Shown: piece after piece, positions 54,277 through 63,435 of the stretch | How positions within the stretch are numbered: the stretch's first letter is position 1 | How the letters are laid out: every line of letters begins with the position of its first letter | Notes under the pieces: generated by a model | The model's database searches: none | What the model was told of the DNA's origin: nothing | What the model saw: the letters and a program-made list of their open reading frames with translations, nothing else | Translations under genes and position numbers: made by a program | Assembly (NCBI GenBank): GCA_022827785.1 | Contig: JAJEIM010000022.1 | Location: 1 to 64,000 of the forward strand | Direction of reading: 5' to 3' | Source of the DNA: Acidimicrobiia bacterium | Lineage (GTDB): Bacteria > Actinomycetota > Acidimicrobiia > Spongiisociales > Spongiisociaceae | Length of the DNA stretch: 64,000 bases

Positions 54277-56508
54277 CTAGGCGGTCCGGAGCCCGGCTGA
54301 GATGTGCTCGGGCGTGAGCGGCAGCTCGTCGAACCAGACGCCCACGGCGTCGTAGATTGCCGCGGACACGGCGGGCGCCAGTGGAATGACCGGCATTTCC
54401 GCCATGCCACGCACTCCCAACGGGCCTCTCGGGTCGGGTATCTCCAGGATCACGCTCTCGACCCGCCGTGGAATGTCACCGATCCCGGGCATCAGGTAGG
54501 TGCTCAGGTTGGGGTTGAAGATCCTCCCGTCCTTGCTCAGGAGCTGCTCGGTCACCGCGTAGCCGTGGGCCTGCGCCACCGCTCCTTCTATCTGTCCTTT
54601 CACGAGCCCCGGATTGAGGGCCTTCCCCACATCCACGGCGCACACCACCGACTCCACCTTCAGGTGTCCCGTGTCCACATCGACCGTCACGTCCACCGCC
54701 TCCGCCATCCATCCGTAGGCGAAGTTGATGTCCCCCGCCCCGGTCTCCGGATCCATAGGCTCGGTGGGAGGCGGGGTGAACCGGAAGTTGCCCAGAGCCG
54801 GGCGGTCTCCGTCGATCCATCGCTTCTGTGCCTCCTCTACGGCGCCCAGGATGGAGTTGCCCCCCATCCAGGTCATCCGGGACGCGGAGGCCGAGCCGGC
54901 GTCGCCGCTGGTGGCCGTGTCGGAGAAGTGCGCCTCCACCGCATCGAGACCCACCCCCGCCGCCTCGGCGGCAATCTGGCGGAACACGGTGTGGGCGCCC
55001 TGCCCCACCTCCGCACCGGCGTGGTACAACACCACCCGCTCCACCTCGTCGTCCCCCCACAACTCGATGCCCGCCACGCAGCGTTCGGGGAACCCGAACG
55101 AGAACCCGATGTTCTTGAAGCCGCAGGCGAACCCCCGTCCCCGGCGCTGGCGGGATGCATCCGGGGGCACGGATCGGAACACCGAGAAACCGGCGGTCTC
55201 GGCTTCGAGAGGCTTATCCCAGTCAGCGCGATCGGCACAAGCCTCGATGACCTCGGGGAGGCTCACCACCGACGGGATCGTCTCCCCCCAGGCGCCCGTA
55301 TCGCCCTCCCGGTAGCAGTTGAGGAGACGGAGGGCGACCGGATCCATGCCCAACTCGGCGGCCAGCCGGTTCATCTGACCCTCGGCGGCCAACGCCCCCT
55401 GCGGGGCGCCGAAACCCCGGAAGGCGCCGCCCGGCACCGAATGGGTGTAGACGACCCGGGAATCGGCCTGGATGTTGGGCGCCCGGTAGGGGCCGACCGA
55501 GCAGACATGCATGTTGCCCAACACCTTGTTGGAGGTGTAGTTGTACGCCCCGGCATCCAGCCAGCCCTCGGACTCGACCGCGGTCAGCAACCCGTCGCGG
55601 GTGGCGCCCCACCGGGCGTGGAGAACAGCCCGATGCCGCTTGTGATGCCCGATGATGCTCTCTTCCCGCGTCCACACCGTCCGGACGGGCCGGCGGATCC
55701 CCCGCCGGGCCAACTTCCTTACCGCCAGGGCCAGCACGATCTGGAGCGACATGTCCTCCCGGCCGCCGAAGGCGCCCCCGATGGCCGGGTAGATGACCCT
55801 GATGTCCTCGGGATCGACGTCCAGGGAATGGGCGATCTGCGCCCGGTCCTCGTGGGTCCACTGCCCAGCGATCTCCACCGTGATCCGGTCCGAGTGGTCG
55901 AGGTAGGCCACGGCAGCCTCGGGTTGGAGGTAGGCATGCTCCTGGTGCGGAAGCACGTAGGTGCCCTCCACCACGACGTCCGCCGCGCGCCATCCCTCTT
56001 CCATGTCTCCGACCCGGTACTTGAGCTGGTGGTAGATGTTCGTTTCGTTCCCGTTCTCCGGGTGGACCAGCACGGAACCCGAGAGCGCCGCGTCCAGGTC
56101 GGGCACCAGAGGGAGGTCCTCCCACTCGACCCGCAGGCGCTTGGCACCCTCGTCGGCGGCCTGGCGGGTCTCGGCCACCACCACCGCGATCTGATCCGCT
56201 TCCCAACGGCTTACATCCGAAGGTACGTTGCTGCGGCCTGTCGCTCCCAGGCCCACCAGCACCGGCTGGTCGGAGAGGGTCAGCCCGTACTCGTTGACGG
56301 GAACGTCGGCGGCGGTCACAACTTCCACCACTCCCGGAGTGTCGAGCGTGGCGGAGACATCCATGGCCACCATCCGGGCATGGGGACGGTTGCTGAACAC
56401 CACCTTGGCGCTGAGAGCGTCAACCCGCCGCAGATCAGCCGGGTAGAGGGTCGCTCCGGTTACCTTGTCAGGGGCATCGCTGCGCTGAGCGGATACCCCG
56501 ACGGTCAT
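54277..56508 (-). CDS. Molybdenum hydroxylase large subunit (xanthine dehydrogenase/CoxL family)
   Basis: The 743-residue protein binds the Mo-pterin cofactor. An a/b-hammerhead domain (about 1-125, SDAPDKVTGATLYPADL) is followed by the Mo-binding patches GGAFGGREDMSLQ (near 220), GGAFRGFGAPQG (near 350) and AEVGQGAHTVF (near 500). Near the C-terminus VRGMAEMPVIPLAPAV carries the Glu that serves as base, with MAE in place of the usual G-x-G-E. The ATG at 56508 overlaps the upstream stop by 4 bases. The substrate (purine, aldehyde, CO or N-heterocycle) is not shown by the sequence; the CO-specific loop is not seen. Confidence 0.9.
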   Translation of the reverse strand: MTVGVSAQRSDAPDKVTGATLYPADLRRVDALSAKVVFSNRPHARMVAMDVSATLDTPGVVEVVTAADVPVNEYGLTLSDQPVLVGLGATGRSNVPSDVSRWEADQIAVVVAETRQAADEGAKRLRVEWEDLPLVPDLDAALSGSVLVHPENGNETNIYHQLKYRVGDMEEGWRAADVVVEGTYVLPHQEHAYLQPEAAVAYLDHSDRITVEIAGQWTHEDRAQIAHSLDVDPEDIRVIYPAIGGAFGGREDMSLQIVLALAVRKLARRGIRRPVRTVWTREESIIGHHKRHRAVLHARWGATRDGLLTAVESEGWLDAGAYNYTSNKVLGNMHVCSVGPYRAPNIQADSRVVYTHSVPGGAFRGFGAPQGALAAEGQMNRLAAELGMDPVALRLLNCYREGDTGAWGETIPSVVSLPEVIEACADRADWDKPLEAETAGFSVFRSVPPDASRQRRGRGFACGFKNIGFSFGFPERCVAGIELWGDDEVERVVLYHAGAEVGQGAHTVFRQIAAEAAGVGLDAVEAHFSDTATSGDAGSASASRMTWMGGNSILGAVEEAQKRWIDGDRPALGNFRFTPPPTEPMDPETGAGDINFAYGWMAEAVDVTVDVDTGHLKVESVVCAVDVGKALNPGLVKGQIEGAVAQAHGYAVTEQLLSKDGRIFNPNLSTYLMPGIGDIPRRVESVILEIPDPRGPLGVRGMAEMPVIPLAPAVSAAIYDAVGVWFDELPLTPEHISAGLRTA

Positions 56509-58013
56509 CGCCGCGCTCCGGCCTGTTCCGCGCCGGCCAGGGCCACGGCCTCGATCATCGGGTAATAGCCGGTGCAACGGCAAAGGTTGCCCGCCAGGGC
56601 GGTGGTGATCTCCTCGGTGGTGGGGACGGGAATCCCGTCCAGAAGCTTGGTGGCAGATACCAGGAATCCGGGGATGCAGTAGCCGCACTGGACGGCGCCG
56701 GTGCGGCAGAAGGCTTCCTGCACCGGAGTGAGCCTGCCGTTGGCCAGTCCCTCCACGGTGACGACCTCCGCCCGGTGGGCCCGGTAGGCGGGAGTCAGGC
56801 AGGACAGGGCGGCCTCGGAGTCCAAGAGGACCATGCAGGAGCCGCATTCTCCCTCGGCGCAGCCCTCCTTGGTTCCGGTCAGGGGCGATCCCGAGGCCGG
56901 ACCCGCTACGTCCCGTAACCAGTCCAGCAGGGTCAGGTCGGAGCCGCTCGAGGTGATCACCGGCATCCCGTTGACGGTCGCTTCGATCGGGTCTCCGGGC
57001 CGGTGAGAGTGCGACTCGCCAAGGGTAGGGGGAACAGAGGATCCGAAATGAACGGGACGGGACGGAACATTGCGTCGTTCGTCGCCGCTCGCCAGCGCGG
57101 CCAACCCTCGGCGGACCATCACCTCGGTCATCCTCCTCCGGTACTCGCCCGTCCCCCGCACGCCGCTCTGGGGATCGAGCCCGGTGGCGGAGACGGTGGC
57201 CGCCGCCGAGATGGTCTCCTCGTCCAGCTTCCGGCCCGCCAGCACTCCCTCGGCTTCGGAGGCCCGCACGATCACCGGCGCCACCTTCCCCAGGGCTATC
57301 CGAGCCATGGTCACCACGCCGTCCGGGTCGCGTTCGATGACCATGGCGATGTGAACCACCGAGATGGCCTGCGCCATCCGCTGGCCCAGCTTCAGGAACA
57401 GCCCGGATTGCGAGTCGGTGAGCGCGGGGAAGCCGATGCCGGTCACCATCTCGTCGGGGGAGAGCACGGTCCGCCGGTTCCCGGTGAAGAACCGGTCCAA
57501 CCCGACCCGGCGCTCTCCTCTCTCCCGGGAGCGGATGGTCAGCCAGGCGTCCAGGGCGGTGAGAGCGGAGATGGTGTCGTTGGCCGGGCTGGCCGTTACC
57601 AGGTTCCCCACCACCGTGGAGCGAGCCTGGAGAGGAGGCGCTCCGACCTCCAGCGATGCCTGCGCCAGGGGGAGGGCTCGTTCCCACAACAGGCCGGAGG
57701 CCACCACATCGCCATGGGTCACCAGCGGTCCCAAGTGGATCGTCCCCTCGGAGTCCTGTTCGATGCGGTCCAGGCCACCCAACCGGGAGATGTCCACCAA
57801 CACCTCAACCTCGGGCCGGGAGCCGCGGCGCATCTCCAGTACCAGGTCGGTCCCCCCGGCGATCAACCGCGCCCGACTCCGGTGAGCAGCGAGGAGCGCC
57901 AGGGTCTCGTCCACAGAAGAGGGTGACTCGTAATGGTTGACGAGATCCCCCCGGTCCTGAACTCCGTTCAGCCGGTACTGGATCTCCCGCAATAAGGTGC
58001 TATTGCCACCCAC
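56505..58013 (-). CDS. Fused FAD-binding and [2Fe-2S] subunit of a molybdenum hydroxylase
   Basis: The 502-residue protein joins a CoxM/XdhB-like FAD domain (about 25-310; ARLIAGGTDLVLEMRRG and VVGNLVTASPANDT) to a CoxS-like ferredoxin domain (about 340-502). The first cluster has EGCAEGECGSCMV, the second CGYCIPGF and GNLCRCTGYYPMIE. The order FAD then [2Fe-2S] is the reverse of xanthine dehydrogenase small subunits. A linker of about 30 residues (ERRNVPSRPVHFGSS) joins them. The GTG at 58013 is the only upstream candidate that covers the FAD domain start, with no ribosome site. Confidence 0.88.
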   Translation of the reverse strand: MGGNSTLLREIQYRLNGVQDRGDLVNHYESPSSVDETLALLAAHRSRARLIAGGTDLVLEMRRGSRPEVEVLVDISRLGGLDRIEQDSEGTIHLGPLVTHGDVVASGLLWERALPLAQASLEVGAPPLQARSTVVGNLVTASPANDTISALTALDAWLTIRSRERGERRVGLDRFFTGNRRTVLSPDEMVTGIGFPALTDSQSGLFLKLGQRMAQAISVVHIAMVIERDPDGVVTMARIALGKVAPVIVRASEAEGVLAGRKLDEETISAAATVSATGLDPQSGVRGTGEYRRRMTEVMVRRGLAALASGDERRNVPSRPVHFGSSVPPTLGESHSHRPGDPIEATVNGMPVITSSGSDLTLLDWLRDVAGPASGSPLTGTKEGCAEGECGSCMVLLDSEAALSCLTPAYRAHRAEVVTVEGLANGRLTPVQEAFCRTGAVQCGYCIPGFLVSATKLLDGIPVPTTEEITTALAGNLCRCTGYYPMIEAVALAGAEQAGARR

Positions 58014-58123
58014 GACTCGGTGACTCTAGCAGGCTGAATCACAATGATGGAATTCGGCCGAAGGCCACCTTGCCGACGGGCCGAATCGCGCTGGTCATCG
58101 GGCCGGTCCGGGTGGCGGGGATC

Positions 58124-58483
58124 TCAGAGCCGGAAGCGGCGACCTTTCCTGAGTGATTCGGTCCGCAGGTCTACCTCGACCCCCGCAGCCTGCAGGGCGA
58201 TAACCCCCAGTAGCGGCTCCGTGCCGGCCGCCCCGAACGCGATCAGGCCGCCGATGATCTCGCCCATGAACTCGAGATCCCCTGTAGTGACATCGACGGT
58301 CACCTCGCTGCCGTCGGCCAGTTCGTAGACCCGCTCCCCTTTGGGAGCCAGGCCGATACCTTCCAGGTATGGCCTCGGCACAAAGCAGTCGCTGGCGCTT
58401 GTATCGACCAGGAAGTGACCCTCCCAGGTTCTCTCCGGCTCGGCGGGGTTCCGTATCAAGACCGGCACATGTGTCTCACCCAC
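58124..58483 (-). CDS. Clan AA (retropepsin-like) aspartic protease-like protein
   Basis: The 119-residue protein contains HFLVDTSASDCFVP (about 23-36), the D-T-[SG]-A motif of retropepsin-like proteases, and EPLLGVIALQAAGVEVD (about 88-104), the typical second loop. It would act as a homodimer. Small bacterial members of this type are widespread and uncharacterised. The GTG or ATG start near 58483 is not resolved by a strong ribosome site. It lies between the Mo-hydroxylase promoter region and the CocE-type gene. Confidence 0.65.
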   Translation of the reverse strand: MGETHVPVLIRNPAEPERTWEGHFLVDTSASDCFVPRPYLEGIGLAPKGERVYELADGSEVTVDVTTGDLEFMGEIIGGLIAFGAAGTEPLLGVIALQAAGVEVDLRTESLRKGRRFRL

Positions 58484-58583
58484 TACGATGGCGCCTTCAC
58501 CTAATCCTGCATCTGTACTACGCGCCTACCACTGTTATACGTCGATCGGCTTCCCTTGTCAACCCCCTCGCGCCTGTGCCGAT

Positions 58584-60323
58584 TCAGGCTCGCAGCACGG
58601 GTAGGGACACCCGTGTGGGATAGGAGCGGTTGTGGAGCACCGTCTGGGTAGCCGGGATCGAGTCGAGCGGTCCGTCGGTCAGCGGCCGGGCGCCCGTGTT
58701 CAGGTTCCGGTCCCATTGGGGGAAGTCGGAACTGGAGATGTCGAGCCGGAGGCGCGACCCTGCGCCCACCCGGGCGCCCACCGGGCCCAACTCGATCTTG
58801 AACTCGTACACGTGGCCGGGGGTCAGCAACTCGGGATCCGACAGCGAGTCCCGGTAACGCGCCCGGAGGATCCCCTCCTGCAGGTTGACCGAGCGGCCGG
58901 CCTCGTCCACCACGCAGAGCCGGGCGGTGAAGTCGGTGTCGATAGCGGTGGTAGCCGCGTACAGGGTCACCTCAACATCCCCGACCAGCTCGATGTCCTC
59001 CGACAGAGGCTCCGACGTGTACACCAGCACCATCCGTGACACCTCCGCCTCGTGCTGGTCGGCCGGGCCCATCGGGGTGATGCTGTCGAAGCAGCACGAG
59101 TGACCCCCCATGGACGGAACGGGCACTCCAGGCTCGTAGACGAAGATGTCAGGCGGCTCGTCGCCGGGCGCGGTGCGGTCGAGCCTGCCGTCACCGAACT
59201 TGGAGTTGGCGCACCCGTCGGAGTGGACGAACCAGTCCTCCACCACCGCCTCCTCGGGCGGCCACGAGGCGAAGTCCCGCCATCGCCCGTCCAGCGTGAA
59301 GGCGGTCACCCGGCTGTCCATGACCCCCGTTTCCCTGCCTTTCAGGGTCTGGTCGAACCACCTGACCAGCCAGGAGTCGATCTCCATCGTCGACGGACCG
59401 TCGGACCCGAGCCGGCTGACCGGCGTCCACGGCATATGCGCCCAGGGTCCGACGACCAGCTTCTGGTTGTCACGCGTCCGGTCGTCGTGACCGGCACCGG
59501 AGAGGCCCACGAAGTTCTTGACCGTGCCGGTTAGGAACACGTCGTACCAGCCGGCCACGTGCAGCGCCGGAACCCGGATCCGGCTGTAGTCCTCGTCGAT
59601 GCTCCACCGTTTCCAGTAGTCGTCGTAGGAGCAATGCTCCGCCCAGTCGTTGAAGTAGGGCACGTGCGGGGTCTGGAGCGGCGGATAACCGGCCACGGGA
59701 AGGCTGTGGTACCAGTTGGGAGCAGCGCCCAGGGCCGCGGCCAGACCGATATGACCTTCGAGGTCGCCGGCCCGCTGCGCCGTCTCCAGCCCGAGGAGCG
59801 TGGCCCAGTAGCCGATGAAGGCCAGCGCGAGGGCCCCGCCGTTGTAGGTCCACCCGTCGTAGTACTGCGAGGCGGTGAAGGCCGGTGTGATGGAGGCGAG
59901 GGAGGGTGGCGCCGTCACCGCCGCCAGGAGCTGGGTCGCACCGACATAGGAGAACCCCATCATTCCGACCCGGCCATCGGATCCCGCCAGGCGGGCCGCC
60001 CACTCGACCGAGTCGTAACCGTCGTCCATCTCGTGGAGGTAGGGGTAGAAGTCACCCTCGGACGCGTACCGGCCCCGGCAGTCCTGAACCACCACCACGT
60101 ACCCCTGGGCGGCGAACCAGGCCGGGTGAGCGCTACCGAAGGTGGGAACGCCCGACCGCTTGTCGTAGATCGAGCGCGTGAGCAGCACCGGCAAATCGGC
60201 CCGGGTCTGGGGACGGTAGACGTCGGCGCGCAGCACGGTCCCGTCCCTCATGGTGCCTTCCACGTCTCGTTCAACGGTGACACCGAGTCCCGGCATCTCC
60301 TCGATCAGGGGGGTGGTGGTCAT
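58584..60323 (-). CDS. CocE/NonD-family (X-Pro dipeptidyl-type) hydrolase
   Basis: The 579-residue serine hydrolase has an alpha/beta domain with oxyanion patch LTRSIYDKRSG, VVVVQDCRGRYASEGDFYP and nucleophile GMMGFSYVGATQ (near residue 130). ALHVAGWYDVF holds the catalytic Asp and KLVVGPWAHMPW the His. A C-terminal jelly-roll (about 390-579, RLDISSSDFPQWDRNLNTG) completes the CocE architecture. Known members cleave cocaine, glutaryl-7-ACA or X-Pro peptides. The ATG at 60323 has GAGGAG 5 bases upstream; the frame to 60866 upstream is not coding. Confidence 0.9.
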   Translation of the reverse strand: MTTTPLIEEMPGLGVTVERDVEGTMRDGTVLRADVYRPQTRADLPVLLTRSIYDKRSGVPTFGSAHPAWFAAQGYVVVVQDCRGRYASEGDFYPYLHEMDDGYDSVEWAARLAGSDGRVGMMGFSYVGATQLLAAVTAPPSLASITPAFTASQYYDGWTYNGGALALAFIGYWATLLGLETAQRAGDLEGHIGLAAALGAAPNWYHSLPVAGYPPLQTPHVPYFNDWAEHCSYDDYWKRWSIDEDYSRIRVPALHVAGWYDVFLTGTVKNFVGLSGAGHDDRTRDNQKLVVGPWAHMPWTPVSRLGSDGPSTMEIDSWLVRWFDQTLKGRETGVMDSRVTAFTLDGRWRDFASWPPEEAVVEDWFVHSDGCANSKFGDGRLDRTAPGDEPPDIFVYEPGVPVPSMGGHSCCFDSITPMGPADQHEAEVSRMVLVYTSEPLSEDIELVGDVEVTLYAATTAIDTDFTARLCVVDEAGRSVNLQEGILRARYRDSLSDPELLTPGHVYEFKIELGPVGARVGAGSRLRLDISSSDFPQWDRNLNTGARPLTDGPLDSIPATQTVLHNRSYPTRVSLPVLRA

Positions 60324-60458
60324 GGCGCTCCTCAGCCTCTGGACATGTCCGGGCGGGGCTGCCCGGTTCGGTAGCATTCTGCGGGACAGCGGCGGACGAA
60401 GCAACCAGTCCTCCCGGCAACGGATCCGGCTGGGGCCCGGAAAGAGACGGAGGCGCGC

Positions 60459-61031
60459 ATGAGCGAGTTCAGGCAGGACACCTACTACGAGGAGGGCTCC
60501 GACGCCGGCGGGATGCCGCAGAGTCACATCGAGGAGTTCCTCGCAAGCCCGGACAGCACGTGGTTGCTCAAGCTGGCCTTCGTCAAGGAGGACGGATGGC
60601 CGATGGTGGTGCCGCTCTGGTACCAGTGGGACGGCGAGGCCTTCTACGTGGTCGGGCGCAAGCGCTCCGGGTGGGTGCATGACCTGGCGCGCAACCCGCA
60701 GTGCGCCGTCTGTATCGAGGAACTCGCCCATCCACGCATCCGCAAGGTGCTGGCCCAGTGCACCGCCGAGATCGTCGAGGGTCCGGCCAAGGGCGAGGGT
60801 TCGAAGTGGGTTCCGGTGGCCGACGAGATGGCAGTCCGCTACACCGGGCCTTCGGGACCGGAGCAACTGAAGGCGTCGTGGGACTGGGATCGTTACCTGG
60901 TGCGGCTGGTGCCCCGTGACGGCAAGCTGACCACATGGCAGGGGGCCGACTGGGCGCTCCGTTACTTCGATGCGGGCCAGCGCCCCGACCTGGAGGAGAA
61001 GGCCCGGCAGCGGGAGGCCGGCGCCCTGTGA
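60459..61031 (+). CDS. Pyridoxamine-5'-phosphate-oxidase-like flavin/F420-fold protein
   Basis: The 190-residue protein has a split beta-barrel of the PNPOx-like group: STWLLKLAFVKEDGWPMVVPLWYQWDG-like strands (about 33-59), YVVGRKRSGWVHDLARNPQ and CTAEIVEGPA. Members bind FMN or F420, or act without redox; which applies here is open. The Arg/Lys patch GRKRSGW could bind phosphate. Its stop overlaps the aminotransferase start (GTGA). It is the first gene of a four-gene run. Confidence 0.8.
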   Translation: MSEFRQDTYYEEGSDAGGMPQSHIEEFLASPDSTWLLKLAFVKEDGWPMVVPLWYQWDGEAFYVVGRKRSGWVHDLARNPQCAVCIEELAHPRIRKVLAQCTAEIVEGPAKGEGSKWVPVADEMAVRYTGPSGPEQLKASWDWDRYLVRLVPRDGKLTTWQGADWALRYFDAGQRPDLEEKARQREAGAL

Positions 61032-62197
61032 GGGGCCTGGCCGACCAGGCCGTCTCGCTGGCCCGGTCCGAGATCCGGGTCCTGTTCGACCGGGCGGCGG
61101 CCCGTCCCGACAGCATCCGCCTCGAGGTGGGTGAGCCCAGCTTCCCGACTCCCGAGCACATCGTGGCCGGCGCCGCCGCGGCAGCCCGGGCGGGCTGGAC
61201 CGGCTACGGACCCAACGGCGGGCTGCCGGGCCTGCGGGAGTTGCTGTCCGCCAAGGTGGAGGAGGTGGACGGGTTCTCCGCCCATCCGGACCGGATCGTG
61301 GTCACTCCCGGCGGGATGAACGCCCTCTTCTCCACCTACTTCGCGCTCCTCAACCCCGGCGACGAGGTGCTCCTGCCCACGCCCGGATTCCCCAACATGG
61401 ACGGCATGGTGCGCCTCCTGGGAGGAACGCCCGTGTTCTATCAACTGGAGGCCTCAGACGGCTTCCTGCCCGACCCGGAACGGCTCCGAGCACTGATCTC
61501 GGACCGGACGGCCATGCTCTTCGTCAACACACCGTCCAACCCGACGGGGTCGGTGTTCCCCCCTGGCCTGATGCAGGAGCTCGTCGAGCTATGCAACCGC
61601 CACGATCTCTGGTTGCTTTCGGACGAGGTCTACGACGAGTTGGTACTGGACGAAGCAGCCGAGCACACCGCGGCCGCCCGTTACGACGAGGCGGGCCGGG
61701 TGATCACCGTCTACAGCTTCTCGAAGGTCTACGCCATGACCGGCTGGCGGGTCGGCTACGCGGTAGCGCCGCCCCCGGTGGCCGACCTGCTGCGCAAGTT
61801 ACAAGAACCACAACTGTCCTGTCCGAGCACCATCTCCCAGAAGGCGGCCGAGGCGGCCCTGCTGGGACCCAAAGAACCGATCCGGGCCATGCTGGATGCC
61901 TACCGGAGACGCCGCGCCGGCGCAATCCGCACCGCCACCGAAGCCGGGCTCGAACTGGTGGCGCCCGCAGGCACTCTCTACACGCTGGTCAGGGTAGAGA
62001 CGCACGGACGGTCGATGCTGCAGTTCACCCTCGACCTGCTCGACAACCACGGGGTCAGCGTGGCGCCGGGATCGGTGTTCGGGCCGGGCGGCGACGGTTA
62101 CGTACGGATATCCCTGGCAGCGGGCGAGGACCAGATCACCGAGGGCCTCCGCCGGCTGGCCATGGCGTGCCGGGAGAGAACACTGGTGAGCGCATGA
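61028..62197 (+). CDS. Class I/II PLP-dependent aminotransferase
   Basis: The 389-residue enzyme has YGPNGGLPGLRELL (about 59-72), TPGGMNALFSTYFALLNPGDEVL, NTPSNPTGSVFPP (about 162-174), LSDEVYDEL (about 198-206) and SFSKVYAMTGWRVGY (about 230-244), where the Lys binds PLP. Arg in VRISLAAG near the C-terminus binds the substrate carboxylate. Its amino acid is not defined. The GTG at 61028 overlaps the previous stop, and the gene ends coupled to the peptidase. Confidence 0.92.
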   Translation: MRGLADQAVSLARSEIRVLFDRAAARPDSIRLEVGEPSFPTPEHIVAGAAAAARAGWTGYGPNGGLPGLRELLSAKVEEVDGFSAHPDRIVVTPGGMNALFSTYFALLNPGDEVLLPTPGFPNMDGMVRLLGGTPVFYQLEASDGFLPDPERLRALISDRTAMLFVNTPSNPTGSVFPPGLMQELVELCNRHDLWLLSDEVYDELVLDEAAEHTAAARYDEAGRVITVYSFSKVYAMTGWRVGYAVAPPPVADLLRKLQEPQLSCPSTISQKAAEAALLGPKEPIRAMLDAYRRRRAGAIRTATEAGLELVAPAGTLYTLVRVETHGRSMLQFTLDLLDNHGVSVAPGSVFGPGGDGYVRISLAAGEDQITEGLRRLAMACRERTLVSA

Positions 62198-63435
62198 CCG
62201 GTACCAGGACCGAGTACCTCCTCCGCTCGTACCTGGAGGAGCGCCGGGACGAGGTACTCGAATTCGCCCGGGAGCTGATCCGCACACCGTCCCCCAACCC
62301 GCCCGGTGACGAGCGGGCCGTGGCCGACCTGGTCACCTCCCGGCTGGCCGACCTGGGCGTGACCGGCACAGAACGGGTGGGGGCGACGCCGGAGCGACCC
62401 AACCTCATCGTCCGGATTCCCGGATCGGGCGGCGGTCCCAAGCTGATGCTCTCCGGGCACCTGGACACCAAGCCGGCCGGGGACCTCGAGGCGTGGAATA
62501 CCGACCCGTGGGATCCGGTCCTCGAGGACGGCAACCTGACCGGGCTCGGATCGGGTGACATGAAGGCGGCCGTGGCCGGAATGGTCTACGCGCTGGGCGC
62601 CATCCGGTCTGTGGGACCGCTAGCCGGGGACCTGGTGGCCGTCTTCACCGCGGACGAGGAAGCGGGATCGCTGCTCGGCTCCAAGTGGATGGCGGACAAC
62701 GGCCTGCTGGACGCCGATGTTGCCATCATCGGCGAACCGAGCGGAATCGAGCGCGAGTGGGAATCGATCCACCTGGTGTCGAGGGGCGCGGCCCTCTTCA
62801 AGGTGAAGGTCACGGGCACCCAGATGCACTCCTCCATCTCGGACCGCATCGAAGGGATCAACGCCACCGTCCAGATGGCCCGGCTGATCGATCGGATGGA
62901 CCGGGACCTGGAGAGCTACCTGACGTACGAGCCCCACCCACTGTGCCCCACCGGACCGACGGTCAATGTGGGGGTCATGGCCGAGGCCGGGGTGTTCTAC
63001 GGCGTCTATCCGGGCAATGCCGAGTTCGCCTGCGACATCCGCACCCTGCCCGGCATGGGGGAGCGGCAGATGATCGACGACATCAACCGCTTCCTCACTG
63101 CCGCCATGACGGACCAGCCCAACCTGCGCGCCGAGTTGGTCTGGGAGTTGATGGTGCCCGCCACCGAGATATCCGCCGATGAGCCCGTTATAGGGATCCT
63201 GCAGAAAGCCACCGCCGAGGTGCTGGGCCACGAACCGCGCCTCGACGCCTTCCCCGGCGCCACCGACGCCCCGCATTTCCAGCTGACCGCCGGGATCCCG
63301 TGCGTGGCGGCCTTCGGACCGGGCATGCTCCCCCGCGCCCATAGCCCCAACGAGTTCCTGTCCGCCGGCAGCGTGGCCCTCGGGGCGCAAATCTACGGGC
63401 TGGCCGCGCTGCGCTACCTGGGAGGGTTGACATGA
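62194..63435 (+). CDS. M20-family metallopeptidase
   Basis: The 413-residue protein has the M20 metal motifs MLSGHLDTKPAG (about 87-98), LGSGDMKAAVAGM (about 119-131), FTADEEAGSLLGSKW (about 152-166) and IIGEPSG (about 179-185), and ends with PRAHSPNEFLSAG. It is distinct from the M20 protein at 52349. It likely cleaves an N-acyl or carbamoyl amino compound; in this operon the released amine may be the aminotransferase substrate. The ATG overlaps the upstream stop by 4 bases and its own stop overlaps the next start. Confidence 0.9.
   Translation: MTGTRTEYLLRSYLEERRDEVLEFARELIRTPSPNPPGDERAVADLVTSRLADLGVTGTERVGATPERPNLIVRIPGSGGGPKLMLSGHLDTKPAGDLEAWNTDPWDPVLEDGNLTGLGSGDMKAAVAGMVYALGAIRSVGPLAGDLVAVFTADEEAGSLLGSKWMADNGLLDADVAIIGEPSGIEREWESIHLVSRGAALFKVKVTGTQMHSSISDRIEGINATVQMARLIDRMDRDLESYLTYEPHPLCPTGPTVNVGVMAEAGVFYGVYPGNAEFACDIRTLPGMGERQMIDDINRFLTAAMTDQPNLRAELVWELMVPATEISADEPVIGILQKATAEVLGHEPRLDAFPGATDAPHFQLTAGIPCVAAFGPGMLPRAHSPNEFLSAGSVALGAQIYGLAALRYLGGLT

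Noticed and set aside
54304-56565. Long plus-strand open frame (753 codons)
   Set aside because: It is antisense to the Mo-hydroxylase large subunit, has His/Arg/Gly-rich low-quality translation and no family motifs.
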